The notes: generated by a model from the sequence alone, not told the origin. 64,000 bases of DNA from CALXOJ01 sp034120015 (GCA_034120015.1 JAXEIF010000024.1:1-64000); one strand, 5' to 3'; shown: positions 8,368-16,386, counted from the first letter of the stretch. Numbers and translations are program-made.

Positions 8368-9378
8368 TTACGGCTCAAACAGTTTTTGTAAAGATTCTTT
8401 TTTTTCGGGTGACAGACCGAACGCAAAATCGAGCGCCCGCCGGTTCATCGCATTAAAATCCTTTTCCGTCCAACCGAACAGTTGTGCCGCCCGCCCGTAT
8501 TCGCGGTTTAAATCGGTGGCGCACATCAGCCGGTCGTCGCAGCACAGCAAAACGGGAATTCCTTCTTTTCGGAAAAAAGCAGCGGGATGATGACGGACAT
8601 CGGGAACCGCCTGTGTCGCCTCATTGGATGTGATACAGCACTCGATTAAATGAGACCGCAAACGCTGCCGTAAAGGCTTCAGTCCCGCGGCGGCGGCCAC
8701 GCCGTGCCCGATTCGCCGGGCACCCGCATTTAAAGCCGCTTCGACCGCTTCGGGTCCGTCATCCTCACCCGCATGACAGGTGATGCCCTCAAACCCGGCG
8801 GCTGCCAGCAACGCAAACGCTTCGCTGTGTTTCGAAGCCGGATAACCGCGTTCGGGCCCGGCCAAATCAAAGCCGCAAACCAAATCGCGCCGCCTGAGGC
8901 ACAGTTCGGCAATTTCTTTCGAGCGGCCGAACTGACGCATCGCACACAGTATCAGTCCGGCTTCGGTTCCGGTGGCTTCCGTTCCGGCCTTCAACCCGGC
9001 GGCAACCGCTTCGACCGCTGCTTCCGGCGACAGTCCGCCGATGCCGTGATTTTCGGGGGCGAACCGCAGTTCGCCGTAAACAACATTCACGGCCGCCCAG
9101 TCTTCGACGGCCTCCTTTGCCGCCCGAAAAAGAGCCTCTTCGGTTTGAAGAACCGCGCATGTAACCGGAAACCGGTTTAAAAATTCATTTAAACTGCGGC
9201 TGTGCGCCGCTCCTTCCAGCCAGTCCGCCAGCTTTTCCGGCGTCGGTTTTTCGATTCCCGTCAACTGTGCCAAAGGAATCCCCGCACGGTTTCCCAGTTC
9301 CCACACCGTTTGCGGTCTTAAACTGCCGTCCAGGTGATCGTGAAATTCCAGTTTTTTCAGTGCGGAAACGTCTGTCAT
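8368..9378 (-). CDS. add: Adenosine deaminase
   Basis: Zinc hydrolase of 336 residues that converts adenosine to inosine in purine salvage. Metal and catalytic motifs are visible in order: HDHLDGS near residue 13 (HxH ligands), FDLAGPE, CHAGE with the zinc His and catalytic Glu, RIGHG, and CCDDRLM near the C-terminus where the family usually has NTDDP. That last change leaves the Asp pair. A related deaminase of a modified nucleoside is possible. Its start overlaps the DUF4349 lipoprotein gene by 4 nt. Confidence 0.85.
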   Translation of the reverse strand: MTDVSALKKLEFHDHLDGSLRPQTVWELGNRAGIPLAQLTGIEKPTPEKLADWLEGAAHSRSLNEFLNRFPVTCAVLQTEEALFRAAKEAVEDWAAVNVVYGELRFAPENHGIGGLSPEAAVEAVAAGLKAGTEATGTEAGLILCAMRQFGRSKEIAELCLRRRDLVCGFDLAGPERGYPASKHSEAFALLAAAGFEGITCHAGEDDGPEAVEAALNAGARRIGHGVAAAAGLKPLRQRLRSHLIECCITSNEATQAVPDVRHHPAAFFRKEGIPVLLCCDDRLMCATDLNREYGRAAQLFGWTEKDFNAMNRRALDFAFGLSPEKKESLQKLFEP

Positions 9379-10232
9379 TTCTTCTTTTTATGTTTCTTTT
9401 TTGCGGCATGTACGATCAAAACAATCACCAGAGCCGCCAGAATAAACGGTCCGCCGACGGCAATGCCGTAAATCAGGCCCAAACCGATGTAGCCAAATGC
9501 CACTTTGAGGTTTTTACCGATTCCCAGAAATTTCTCTTTCAGCGTTTGCGACGAATCGGGTTTATCGACATACGAGGGCAGCTGCAGATTCACGGTTACG
9601 GATGAATAGGCAATCTCTTTTTCCAACCGTTTCATCCGGCTTTCCCACTGTTCCAGTTCGGTTGTGACCGTATTGATTTGACGCTCGACTTCCATAATTT
9701 CTTTTAAATCGGCAGCCTGCGGCAGATAACTGCGGTATTTTTCCAGCAGTGCGCGTTTGGAGGCTAACCGTGTTTCCGTATCGATATACTGCTCGGTAAC
9801 ATCTTCGGATGAAATGGATGAGTAAGTCACCCGACCGACCGCTTTGACTTCATCCAGAAAAGCCGTCAGACCGTCTGCCGGAATCTTAATCGAGAGATAA
9901 AAGCGGTGCTCGTTCTGCTCGTTGTATTCAAGGATACCTTTTCCTTCTTCCATAAACGACAGCACTTTATCGCGGGCGCCGACCAAATCGGCTGTTTCGA
10001 TTGTCAGATTGGCACGGTAAACGATTTTTTTATCCTGAACCGGAACCGCCGCATTGGTTACACCGGCGGCACGGGCTTTCATCATTTGCGGAGCCGGAGC
10101 CGCATCGGCCATTACGGTACTTTCTTCGGCAGCATAGGCCGCAGGCTTCGGAGGCTCGGGTCCTTTCCGCGAACAGCCGAAAATCAGAAAAACACAAAGA
10201 AATAAGAGTCCTGCTTTAACAGTTTGTTTCAT
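9375..10232 (-). CDS. DUF4349 lipoprotein
   Basis: Lipoprotein of 285 residues: signal peptide with lipobox FGC at about residue 20, a low-complexity Pro/Ala linker, then the DUF4349 domain (IPADGLTAFLDEV, VTEQYIDTETRL, a coiled coil around 170-215, and a SSVTVNLQL strand), a C-terminal membrane helix and a Lys/His-rich tail (KKKHKKKK). With the lipid at one end and a helix at the other, the middle domain is probably extracytoplasmic. Function is not established for the family. The upstream AGAGGTGG is a good Shine-Dalgarno. Confidence 0.85.
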   Translation of the reverse strand: MKQTVKAGLLFLCVFLIFGCSRKGPEPPKPAAYAAEESTVMADAAPAPQMMKARAAGVTNAAVPVQDKKIVYRANLTIETADLVGARDKVLSFMEEGKGILEYNEQNEHRFYLSIKIPADGLTAFLDEVKAVGRVTYSSISSEDVTEQYIDTETRLASKRALLEKYRSYLPQAADLKEIMEVERQINTVTTELEQWESRMKRLEKEIAYSSVTVNLQLPSYVDKPDSSQTLKEKFLGIGKNLKVAFGYIGLGLIYGIAVGGPFILAALVIVLIVHAAKKKHKKKK

Positions 10233-10309
10233 AAACCACCTCTTCTTTCCCTATAACACACAAGCGGTCCTTTTGCTACAAAATTTTTTTGATTTTTCGG
10301 TGCTTTCGG

Positions 10310-10338
10310 TTGATTTTCGCTTCATTTCAATTTATAAT
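10310..10338 (+). promoter_or_regulatory. Ferredoxin promoter
   Basis: TTGATT (10310-10315), 17-bp spacer, TATAAT (10333-10338), 20 nt before the ATG, with an AAGGAG Shine-Dalgarno between. Confidence 0.85.
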
Positions 10339-10358
10339 AACGGTATAAGGAGAAAAAA

Positions 10359-10526
10359 ATGGCACATGTAATTTCTGATGATTGTATCGGTTGCGGTTCC
10401 TGTGCGGGACAGTGCCCGGTGAATGCGATTTCGGAAGGCACTCCGTATAAAATCGATGCCGCAACATGCATCGACTGCGGCGCCTGCGCTGATCAGTGTC
10501 CGGTCAGTGCGATTTCCGCACAGTAA
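10359..10526 (+). CDS. 2[4Fe-4S] ferredoxin
   Basis: A complete 55-residue clostridial-type ferredoxin. It has two CxxCxxCxxxCP motifs (CIGCGSCAGQCP and CIDCGACADQCP) that hold two 4Fe-4S clusters, and it starts MAHVISDDC. It is a soluble low-potential electron carrier and fits an anaerobic metabolism; it could feed the radical-SAM maturase elsewhere in the window, but that is inference. It is a single-gene unit with its own promoter and terminator. Confidence 0.97.
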   Translation: MAHVISDDCIGCGSCAGQCPVNAISEGTPYKIDAATCIDCGACADQCPVSAISAQ

Positions 10527-10542
10527 GCAGTTCGACTGCAGC

Positions 10543-10570
10543 AAAAAACGCCCCTTCGGGGGCGTTTTTT
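10543..10570. terminator. Bidirectional terminator
   Basis: Perfect 12-bp stem (AAAAAACGCCCC / GGGGCGTTTTTT) closed by a TTCG tetraloop, with T-runs on both strands. It serves the ferredoxin gene and the convergent Nudix gene. Confidence 0.95.
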
Positions 10571-10594
10571 GTTAAAAGGCTTCCGATTTTACAT

Positions 10595-11428
10595 CTATTC
10601 AACCCGGTAGTCCAGCAACCGGTCTTTTTCCAGCAGAAAGTATCCTTCAAACGGTTCGCCGGCCAACAGTTTCGGCAGCCAGTAACGGTCGTCTTCCCAC
10701 ATTTTATCGTACGGAATTTCGTCTTCGGCACACCAGAACGGATCGGCCTCTTCCGTTTCGGTCAGGATTCCGTCAAAACCGGTTGCCGTGAACACATAAC
10801 CTTTCAGCGAATAACCGCCGCGGAAATAAAAATTCAGTTCGCCGGCCGCCGTTACGTTTTCCGGCGTCATGCCGGTTTCTTCGCGGCACTCGCGCACCGC
10901 CGCCTCTGCCGCCGTTTCCCCCGGCTCGATACGGCCGCCGGGGGCATTGATTTTGCCCCGGCCCAAACCGGTTTTTTTGTGAATCAGCAGCAGTTTGCCT
11001 TCGCTGCGGATGAAACAAAGCACCGCCTTTTCGGTAAACTTCAGATTCGGCCAGTCGATTTCATCGACCGTATTGTAAGCCGAAGCGGCGCAACCGGTAC
11101 AGCGGTTTTCGTCGTCAAACAGAATCTGCGGCAACGAAAGCGGCCGCCCGCAATCACGGCATTTGAAACGGAACAGAAAAAGCTTTTTCCGGTAAACAAA
11201 AAAACAGAGCGCAACGGCTCCCAGCGAGAGGTAAAAAAAATACGGTTCGAGAGAACCGTTTGCCGCACCGATAACCGCAATAGCGGGAACCGCTCCCAAC
11301 ATCAGGATATACAGAACGGCAAAACGTTTTCTTTTTCCCGTATCCATGTGACGGCGCTGCGCAAAATTAATTCCCAAAAGAACAATCAGCAGCGCCGTGA
11401 AAACATATTGAAGAATTTCAAAAATCAT
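10595..11428 (-). CDS. Membrane-anchored zinc-ribbon Nudix hydrolase
   Basis: A three-part protein of 277 residues. Residues 1-78 hold about three membrane segments. Residues ~89-115 form a zinc ribbon (CRDCG ... CTGC). The C-terminal ~150 residues are a Nudix domain with a full Nudix box: GGRIEPGETAAEAAVREC then REETG, in an APGGRIEPGE context like that of MutT/MTH1 nucleotide diphosphatases. The domain is predicted to face the cytoplasm. It is coupled by a 4-nt overlap to the P-loop ATPase gene upstream. The substrate is unknown. Confidence 0.82.
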   Translation of the reverse strand: MIFEILQYVFTALLIVLLGINFAQRRHMDTGKRKRFAVLYILMLGAVPAIAVIGAANGSLEPYFFYLSLGAVALCFFVYRKKLFLFRFKCRDCGRPLSLPQILFDDENRCTGCAASAYNTVDEIDWPNLKFTEKAVLCFIRSEGKLLLIHKKTGLGRGKINAPGGRIEPGETAAEAAVRECREETGMTPENVTAAGELNFYFRGGYSLKGYVFTATGFDGILTETEEADPFWCAEDEIPYDKMWEDDRYWLPKLLAGEPFEGYFLLEKDRLLDYRVE

Positions 11429-12117
11429 TTATTTTTTTTCAGCAGGAAAGTCGAGCGGTCGAGTTTTAACTGGGTATTCTGCAGTTGAACATCATCGCGG
11501 TCTTTGGCCACTTCGAGCTGAATGTGATCGTCTTTGTAACGGATATCGATTAAAATATCCATATCGTCGAGGAATTTTTTTACCGACGGGGCGACGCCGT
11601 TTTCATCCCACTGTTTCACCGTCAAACTGAGCCAGATTTCCACGTTCAGTGCCTGCGCAAACCGGCGTAACGCATCAAAATCTTCTTTCTTCAGCGTATC
11701 GACCACCAGTCCGTCGAAATAAAGAGCGTCCACATTGTAACGGGCATCCGAAATCAGCAGCTTCACTCTTTCCAGCGATTCTTCGATCGTAACCTTGTCC
11801 GAATTGAAATTTAAAATAATACGGTTTTTGCAGATGTTATCGTAAACCGCCACCGGATTATCGACTTTTTTCGAAGCGCTCAATTCCATAAACAGGTTCT
11901 GATACCAGCCGAGGATGTGATCCACTTTATCGGAAAAGGAAACATGAACGATGTGCTTATCCTGAAGCATCTTGTCCAACCCCAGCTGTACCAGGAATGC
12001 GGTTTTTCCGACACCTTCTTTCGAGGTCACCACACCGATGTTTCCCGCACCCAGACCGCCGCTGACCGATTTTTCGAAAATACGGATAGGACTTCTTTCA
12101 ATCAGTTCATTTATCAT
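11425..12117 (-). CDS. P-loop ATPase, RecA/KaiC-like
   Basis: A 230-residue soluble protein with a Walker A motif (SKEGVGKTAFL, residues ~33-43) after a short leader and a Walker B-like strand (DALYFDGLVVD). The fold looks RecA/KaiC-like, without the membrane or DNA-binding parts of known members. The next gene encodes a membrane Nudix protein and overlaps by 4 nt, so the two probably act together. AAAGGAG precedes the ATG. The specific role is unknown. Confidence 0.7.
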   Translation of the reverse strand: MINELIERSPIRIFEKSVSGGLGAGNIGVVTSKEGVGKTAFLVQLGLDKMLQDKHIVHVSFSDKVDHILGWYQNLFMELSASKKVDNPVAVYDNICKNRIILNFNSDKVTIEESLERVKLLISDARYNVDALYFDGLVVDTLKKEDFDALRRFAQALNVEIWLSLTVKQWDENGVAPSVKKFLDDMDILIDIRYKDDHIQLEVAKDRDDVQLQNTQLKLDRSTFLLKKNK

Positions 12118-12129
12118 AGCTACTCCTTT

Positions 12130-12145
12130 TGACGCGTCCGCGTCA
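12130..12145. promoter_or_regulatory. Palindrome in leader of P-loop ATPase gene
   Basis: Perfect 7-bp inverted repeat TGACGCG / CGCGTCA with a 2-bp centre. It sits between the predicted transcription start (about 12146) and the AAAGGAG Shine-Dalgarno, so it could be an operator or a small hairpin beside the ribosome site. Confidence 0.45.
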
Positions 12146-12152
12146 CTGTATT

Positions 12153-12181
12153 AATTTAACCCGAACCCCCCAATTCGTCAA
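12153..12181 (-). promoter_or_regulatory. Promoter of P-loop ATPase/Nudix operon
   Basis: Minus-strand TTGACG (12181-12176), 17-bp spacer, TAAATT (12158-12153). The -10 box is a 4/6 match. Confidence 0.5.
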
Positions 12182-12198
12182 GCAAAAAATTCCCGCCG

Positions 12199-12228
12199 AA
12201 AAAAAAGCCGGAGCATCGGCCCCGGCTT
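12199..12228 (-). terminator. Terminator of the BI-1 gene
   Basis: Minus-strand stem AAGCCGG / CCGGCTT followed by a run of eight T, 12 nt beyond the BI-1 stop codon. Confidence 0.8.
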
Positions 12229-12239
12229 GCGTATCCCGT

Positions 12240-12938
12240 TCAGTCTCTGTTTCCGAAGAGACGAAGCAGATAAATGAAGATATTGACAAAATCGAGATAG
12301 AGACTCAATGCTCCGATGATGGCCAGTTTTTTGTAGGTTTCGTTTTCCTCCGCACGCTCGCCGATCTGATTCAGTTTCTGCGTATCGAAAGCGGTTAATC
12401 CGGCAAAGATAGCGACACCGGCCAGCGAAATCCACCAGTCCATTGCGGTCGATCCCATAAACAAATTGATAACTGTCGCAACGATTAATCCGATCAGTGC
12501 CATAAACAGAACACGGCCGAGCGTCGACAAATCTCTTTTGGTAATCATTCCGTAAAGGCTCATGGCCAGAAACATTCCGGAAGCCGTAAAAAACGCTTTG
12601 GCAACGGTTGCCTGCGCATAAACCAGCAGCAGCGGCGCCAGTGTTACGCCGTTCAAAACCGCATAGACCAAAAAGATGGCGGCGGCCGCACCCGCACTCA
12701 AGCGGTTAATAGCCAGCGACAAAACAAAAACCAGTACCAGTTCGGCAATCAGCAACCCGAAAAAGAGACCGCTGTTTGCAATCAACGCCGGCGACGAGGC
12801 CACAGCCACCGATGTGACGGCACTGATCACCAAAGCCAGGAACATCCACAGATACACACCGGTCATAAATTTCCGGCGGACATCACTTTTTTCTTCTGTC
12901 TGCGCACCGAAGTGCTTTTCGTTTGTTAAATCATTCAT
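12240..12938 (-). CDS. Bax inhibitor-1/YccA family membrane protein
   Basis: Integral membrane protein of 232 residues with seven hydrophobic segments and the BI-1 signature near the C-terminus (AGLTAFDTQKL followed by ALSLYLDFVNIFIYLLRL). The family is linked to ion leak and to modulation of membrane proteases such as FtsH. An in-frame ATG at 12959 would lie upstream of the -10 box; the start at 12938 follows the -10 box by 6 nt, so the message is probably leaderless. Confidence 0.92.
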   Translation of the reverse strand: MNDLTNEKHFGAQTEEKSDVRRKFMTGVYLWMFLALVISAVTSVAVASSPALIANSGLFFGLLIAELVLVFVLSLAINRLSAGAAAAIFLVYAVLNGVTLAPLLLVYAQATVAKAFFTASGMFLAMSLYGMITKRDLSTLGRVLFMALIGLIVATVINLFMGSTAMDWWISLAGVAIFAGLTAFDTQKLNQIGERAEENETYKKLAIIGALSLYLDFVNIFIYLLRLFGNRD

Positions 12939-12944
12939 GCAAAA

Positions 12945-12973
12945 AGTATAATAAGACAATCTGAAGATGTCAA
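12945..12973 (-). promoter_or_regulatory. BI-1 promoter, leaderless
   Basis: Minus-strand TTGACA (12973-12968), exactly 17 bp, TATACT (12950-12945), then TTTTGC and the ATG at 12938. No Shine-Dalgarno can exist in this space. Confidence 0.85.
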
Positions 12974-13008
12974 GTGCGGAAATTTTTTAAATTTTTTTGA
13001 AAAAAGAC

Positions 13009-13037
13009 TTGTTTCTACAAACAGAAACATATATAAT
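13009..13037 (+). promoter_or_regulatory. trpB promoter
   Basis: TTGTTT (13009-13014), 17-bp spacer, TATAAT (13032-13037). The -35 box lies inside the first operator copy and the second copy begins directly after the -10 box. Confidence 0.85.
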
Positions 13038-13055
13038 GTTTCTATCAATAGAAAC
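13011..13055 (+). promoter_or_regulatory. Two palindromic operators at trpB
   Basis: Two copies of GTTTCT-N6-AGAAAC, at 13011-13028 and 13038-13055, with centres 27 bp apart. One covers the -35 region and the other the transcription start, the classic layout for repression by a dimeric repressor. The cognate regulator is not evident in the window. Confidence 0.8.
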
Positions 13056-13073
13056 ACAGCAAGGAGGAAAGCC

Positions 13074-14459
13074 ATGGTTTCGAAACAAATTCCGTACAAG
13101 ATTTATCTTCATGAAGAAGAGATGCCGAAGGCGTGGTATAACCTGCGCGCCGATATGAAAAACAAGCCGGCACCGCTGCTGAATCCGGCCACACAAAAGC
13201 CGATCACATTCGATGAATTACGCGCCGTTTTTTGCGACGAACTGGTCCGTCAGGAACTGAACGAAACGGATCGGGAAATTCCGATTCCGCAGGAGATTCG
13301 CGATTTCTATAAAATGTACCGGCCGTCGCCTCTGGTGCGCGCTTACTGCCTCGAAAAAAAGCTGGGTACGCCGGCCAAAATCTACTATAAATTCGAGGGC
13401 AACAACACCAGCGGCAGCCACAAACTCAATTCGGCAATTGCCCAGGCCTATTACGCCAAAGAACAGGGACTGAAAGGTGTCACGACCGAAACGGGCGCCG
13501 GCCAGTGGGGAACGGCGCTGTCGATGGCGTGTGCCTACCTCGGTCTCGACTGCCGCGTCTACATGGTCAAATGTTCCTACGAGCAGAAGCCGTTCCGCCG
13601 CGAGGTGATGCGCACATACGGGGCACAGGTCACACCGTCGCCGTCGGATACCACCGAAGTCGGCCGCAAAATCCTGGCCGAATTTCCCGGCACCACCGGC
13701 AGTCTCGGCTGCGCCATTTCCGAAGCGGTTGAAGCGGCCGTGACCCATGAAGGCTACCGCTACGTTTTGGGAAGCGTGCTGTCTCAGGTGATGCTGCACC
13801 AGTCGGTCATCGGTCTGGAAAGCAAAATTGCCATGGACAAATACGGCATTGCCCCCGATATCGTTATCGGCTGTGCCGGCGGCGGTTCCAACCTCGGCGG
13901 TCTGATTGCCCCGTTTATGGGTGAAAAACTGCAGGGGAAAAACGACATCCGTTTCATCGCCGTCGAACCGGCCTCGTGTCCGAGCCTGACCCGCGGTGTC
14001 TTTGCTTACGACTACTGCGATACCGGCAAAGTGTGTCCTCTGGCCAAAATGTACACGCTGGGTTCGGGCTTTATGCCGGCTGCCAACCATGCCGGCGGTC
14101 TGCGCTACCACGGCATGAGCTCCATTCTGTCGCAGCTTTACCACGACGGTTATATGGAAGCCCGCACGGTGAAACAGACGGAAGTTTTCGAAGCGGCGGA
14201 AATGTTTGCCCGCGTCGAAGGAATTCTGCCGGCTCCCGAAAGCAGTCACGCCATTAAAGCAGCCGTCGACGAGGCTCTGGCCTGCAAAGAAAGCGGTGAA
14301 GATAAAACGATTCTGTTTGGTTTAACCGGAACCGGTTACTTCGATATGAAAGCCTACGAAGCGTTTAACAACGGCACCATGAGCGACTATGTCCCGACCG
14401 ATGCGGATCTCAAGCATGGTTTCGACGGAATTCCCCGTTTCCCCGGCAACGAATTCTGA
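13074..14459 (+). CDS. trpB: Tryptophan synthase beta chain, TrpB2 type
   Basis: PLP enzyme that joins indole and serine to make tryptophan. The 461-residue length and N-terminal extension place it in the longer TrpB2 group, which often works without TrpA. The PLP lysine is in GSHKLNSA, the glycine-rich phosphate loop is GCAGGGSNLGG, and TETGAGQWG is the family signature. No trpA or other trp gene is near. AAGGAGG precedes the ATG. A stand-alone role as an indole scavenger, or as a serine deaminase, is possible. Expression is controlled by the two-operator promoter just upstream. Confidence 0.92.
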   Translation: MVSKQIPYKIYLHEEEMPKAWYNLRADMKNKPAPLLNPATQKPITFDELRAVFCDELVRQELNETDREIPIPQEIRDFYKMYRPSPLVRAYCLEKKLGTPAKIYYKFEGNNTSGSHKLNSAIAQAYYAKEQGLKGVTTETGAGQWGTALSMACAYLGLDCRVYMVKCSYEQKPFRREVMRTYGAQVTPSPSDTTEVGRKILAEFPGTTGSLGCAISEAVEAAVTHEGYRYVLGSVLSQVMLHQSVIGLESKIAMDKYGIAPDIVIGCAGGGSNLGGLIAPFMGEKLQGKNDIRFIAVEPASCPSLTRGVFAYDYCDTGKVCPLAKMYTLGSGFMPAANHAGGLRYHGMSSILSQLYHDGYMEARTVKQTEVFEAAEMFARVEGILPAPESSHAIKAAVDEALACKESGEDKTILFGLTGTGYFDMKAYEAFNNGTMSDYVPTDADLKHGFDGIPRFPGNEF

Positions 14460-14491
14460 TTTGCGGAAAAACCGATGATTTGAAAAACAGG

Positions 14492-14517
14492 CTCCGGCGT
14501 TCTGCCGGAGTTTTTTT
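14492..14517 (+). terminator. trpB terminator
   Basis: Stem CTCCGGC / GCCGGAG with a 5-nt loop, followed by seven T; 32 nt beyond the trpB stop. Confidence 0.9.
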
Positions 14518-15235
14518 ATGAATTCTTTTGCGGTGACGGTTTTGTCCCGAAAGCCGGCAGCCGTTCCGCTCCTTTTTTCAATGCCCATCCGAGAACGGCA
14601 AAAAGAATCATCATGCAGAGCGAATCGGCAAAAAAACGGAACGGACTTTCGCCGAAGTCCATGAATTTAAACTCCGACAGCAGAAACAGGTCGCTGTAAA
14701 GCCGGCGGAGGATAAAGGCGGCCGCCCCGTAAACGGCCGCCGCCCCGACAAGCAGCCGACCGGCAACGCCGGCGGCCGCGGCTGTGCGCCGGCCGCAGCG
14801 CCGCAGGCAAAGCCGGCCGATGCCGGTCAGCATCCCGGCATGAAAACCGGTGTGAAGGCTCATCAGCACAAACGACCACGCCGCCGCTGCCATGTGGACT
14901 TTTCTGCCGACAGCCGCCCCCGGCAGCGACCATCCCTGCGGAACCGTATCGCGGGCAATGACAAGCGCACTGCCGGCATCCGCCGCAATGCAGACCCACA
15001 AAAGAGCAATCACAACCGTTCTCACAATCGGATAAGCCCCCCGGCCGCGCAGCAGAAACCGGTACTGCCGGGCATTCAGTCCGTTGTGAATCAGAAACAG
15101 AACAAAAAACAGAATTCCGAGAATCTCGTGCGCCCGGTTTCCGAAAAGATGATAACCGCTCAAACAGTGCAGAACGGTGATCATCGCCAAATCGACTGCC
15201 ATTTTCAGGATAAAAATCATCTTTGCGGTATTCAC
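14516..15235 (-). CDS. DUF4405-like membrane protein
   Basis: Membrane protein of about 239 residues with five or six hydrophobic segments. His pairs sit in membrane helices (ILFFVLFLIHNGLN and FVLMSLHTGFH), as in DUF4405 and other small heme-b membrane proteins, so electron transfer across the membrane is likely. A start at 15259 (TTG) is possible, but GTG at 15235 has AGAGGA 9 nt upstream. Its neighbour is an exported flavodoxin, transcribed first; such pairs suggest an extracytoplasmic redox system. Confidence 0.7.
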   Translation of the reverse strand: MNTAKMIFILKMAVDLAMITVLHCLSGYHLFGNRAHEILGILFFVLFLIHNGLNARQYRFLLRGRGAYPIVRTVVIALLWVCIAADAGSALVIARDTVPQGWSLPGAAVGRKVHMAAAAWSFVLMSLHTGFHAGMLTGIGRLCLRRCGRRTAAAAGVAGRLLVGAAAVYGAAAFILRRLYSDLFLLSEFKFMDFGESPFRFFADSLCMMILFAVLGWALKKGAERLPAFGTKPSPQKNS

Positions 15236-15248
15236 GATTTTCCGTCCT

Positions 15249-15815
15249 CTATTCGCCAAAGCCCAAACCCGACAGCCATTTTGTTATCTGACGGCGGCTG
15301 TTTTCACCGGCACGGTAACCGGCAATACAGAGCCCGTCCTTAAACGTTGCGGTTATTTTTGCCCGCAGGTTCCGGTCGCTCAGCCCGCTGCCCCCGGAGG
15401 TGGCAAACGGAATGACGGTTTTGCCGCTCAAATCAAACGATTCCAAAAACGTGTACACCGCCATCGGAGCGTCGTACCACCAGACGGGATAGCCGACAAA
15501 AACCGTATCGTAGCGGTCCATTTGTGCCTGCGTCACGGTTGTTTTCAGCTGCGGACGGGCATTTTTCCGCACCTCTTCTTTGGCCAGCTGAACGGTTTGA
15601 TTGTAAGACGCGGGATAAGCCTCTGCCGGTTCGATGCGGAACAGATCCGCCCCGACGGCCGATGCAATCTCTTCGGCCATCTGTTTCGTATTCTGCGCGG
15701 AAGACCACGAGAAATAGACGACCAGAATTCTGTTGTCTTTTTTTCCGTCGGACGCAAATGCGGAGATTCCCGCCGCGCCCATCATCAGCAGTGAAAGCAG
15801 TTGTTTCATATTCAT
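15249..15815 (-). CDS. Exported flavodoxin-like protein
   Basis: A 188-residue protein with a short signal peptide (about residues 1-22) followed by a flavodoxin fold. The FMN phosphate loop is VVYFSWSSAQNTKQMA and the ring-binding loop is GYPVWWYDAP. Unlike ordinary flavodoxins it appears to work outside the cytoplasm. GGAGG precedes the ATG. It is followed directly by the DUF4405-like membrane protein, which may pass it electrons. Confidence 0.85.
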   Translation of the reverse strand: MNMKQLLSLLMMGAAGISAFASDGKKDNRILVVYFSWSSAQNTKQMAEEIASAVGADLFRIEPAEAYPASYNQTVQLAKEEVRKNARPQLKTTVTQAQMDRYDTVFVGYPVWWYDAPMAVYTFLESFDLSGKTVIPFATSGGSGLSDRNLRAKITATFKDGLCIAGYRAGENSRRQITKWLSGLGFGE

Positions 15816-15837
15816 TTTTTCCTCCGAAAAAGATTTT

Positions 15838-15891
15838 ATCCGCTTCCGCAGCGGATAGTGTTATCTTAACCGATTCGCGGAAAAATGTAAA
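15838..15891 (-). promoter_or_regulatory. Flavodoxin promoter with inverted repeat
   Basis: Minus-strand TTTACA (15891-15886), 17 bp, TAAGAT (15868-15863). A perfect inverted repeat ATCCGCT-N5-AGCGGAT (15838-15856) begins about 6 nt downstream of the -10 box, covering the transcription start. It could be an operator or a leader hairpin. Confidence 0.6.
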
Positions 15892-15978
15892 ATATTTCGT
15901 CGTTATCGTTTTTTATGCCTGTAAGGCATGGATAATTTTATTTAGTCCTCTACAAGTTATGTAAGTTAACAGAAATAT

Positions 15979-16386
15979 TTATAACATAGCAGAAATTGTA
16001 TCAAGAATTCCCAAATCAGCCGGAAGCCATTTTACTGTTTTTAAATTTTTAGCATCAAGCCATGTTGCATTTTCGTGTTCCAAAAGAGAAAATTCTTTTT
16101 CTCCCGAAATTAAGGTGCAGTAAAAACAATCCATAGAAAGATGAAAAGTTGGGTAATCGTACTCAATTGTACCGATACAATCTCCGACGAGAATTGCTGT
16201 ATCAAGTTCTTCCTTAATTTCCCGGGTAAGAGCTTGTTGAGGGGTTTCTCCTTCCTCGATTTTTCCACCAGGGAATTCCCACCAGTCCTTAAATTCTCCG
16301 TAGCCTCTTTGGGTGGCTAAGATTTCTTTTGTGCCTGATTCTGATGTGCGGAAAATAACCGCAGCTACAACCTTTATTGTTTTCAT
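15979..16386 (-). CDS. MutT-type Nudix pyrophosphohydrolase
   Basis: Compact Nudix protein of 135 residues. The Nudix box runs GGKIEEGETPQQALTREI then KEELDT, and FPGGKIEEGET in a WEFPGG context is typical of 8-oxo-dGTP or CTP pyrophosphohydrolases. It lies 17 nt downstream of the large helicase gene and shares its AT-rich composition, which differs from the GC-richer flanks. The pair was probably acquired together. In related proteins a MutT domain is found fused to or beside the helicase, so a joint nucleotide-linked function is likely. Confidence 0.88.
   Translation of the reverse strand: MKTIKVVAAVIFRTSESGTKEILATQRGYGEFKDWWEFPGGKIEEGETPQQALTREIKEELDTAILVGDCIGTIEYDYPTFHLSMDCFYCTLISGEKEFSLLEHENATWLDAKNLKTVKWLPADLGILDTISAML

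Noticed and set aside
13218..14249. A 343-codon open frame antisense to trpB
   Set aside because: It mirrors a well-conserved gene and has no ribosome site or recognisable domain.
15915..15929. Inverted repeat ATGCCT/AGGCAT as terminator of the Nudix gene
   Set aside because: On the minus strand it is followed by A, not T, and the stem is only 6 bp.
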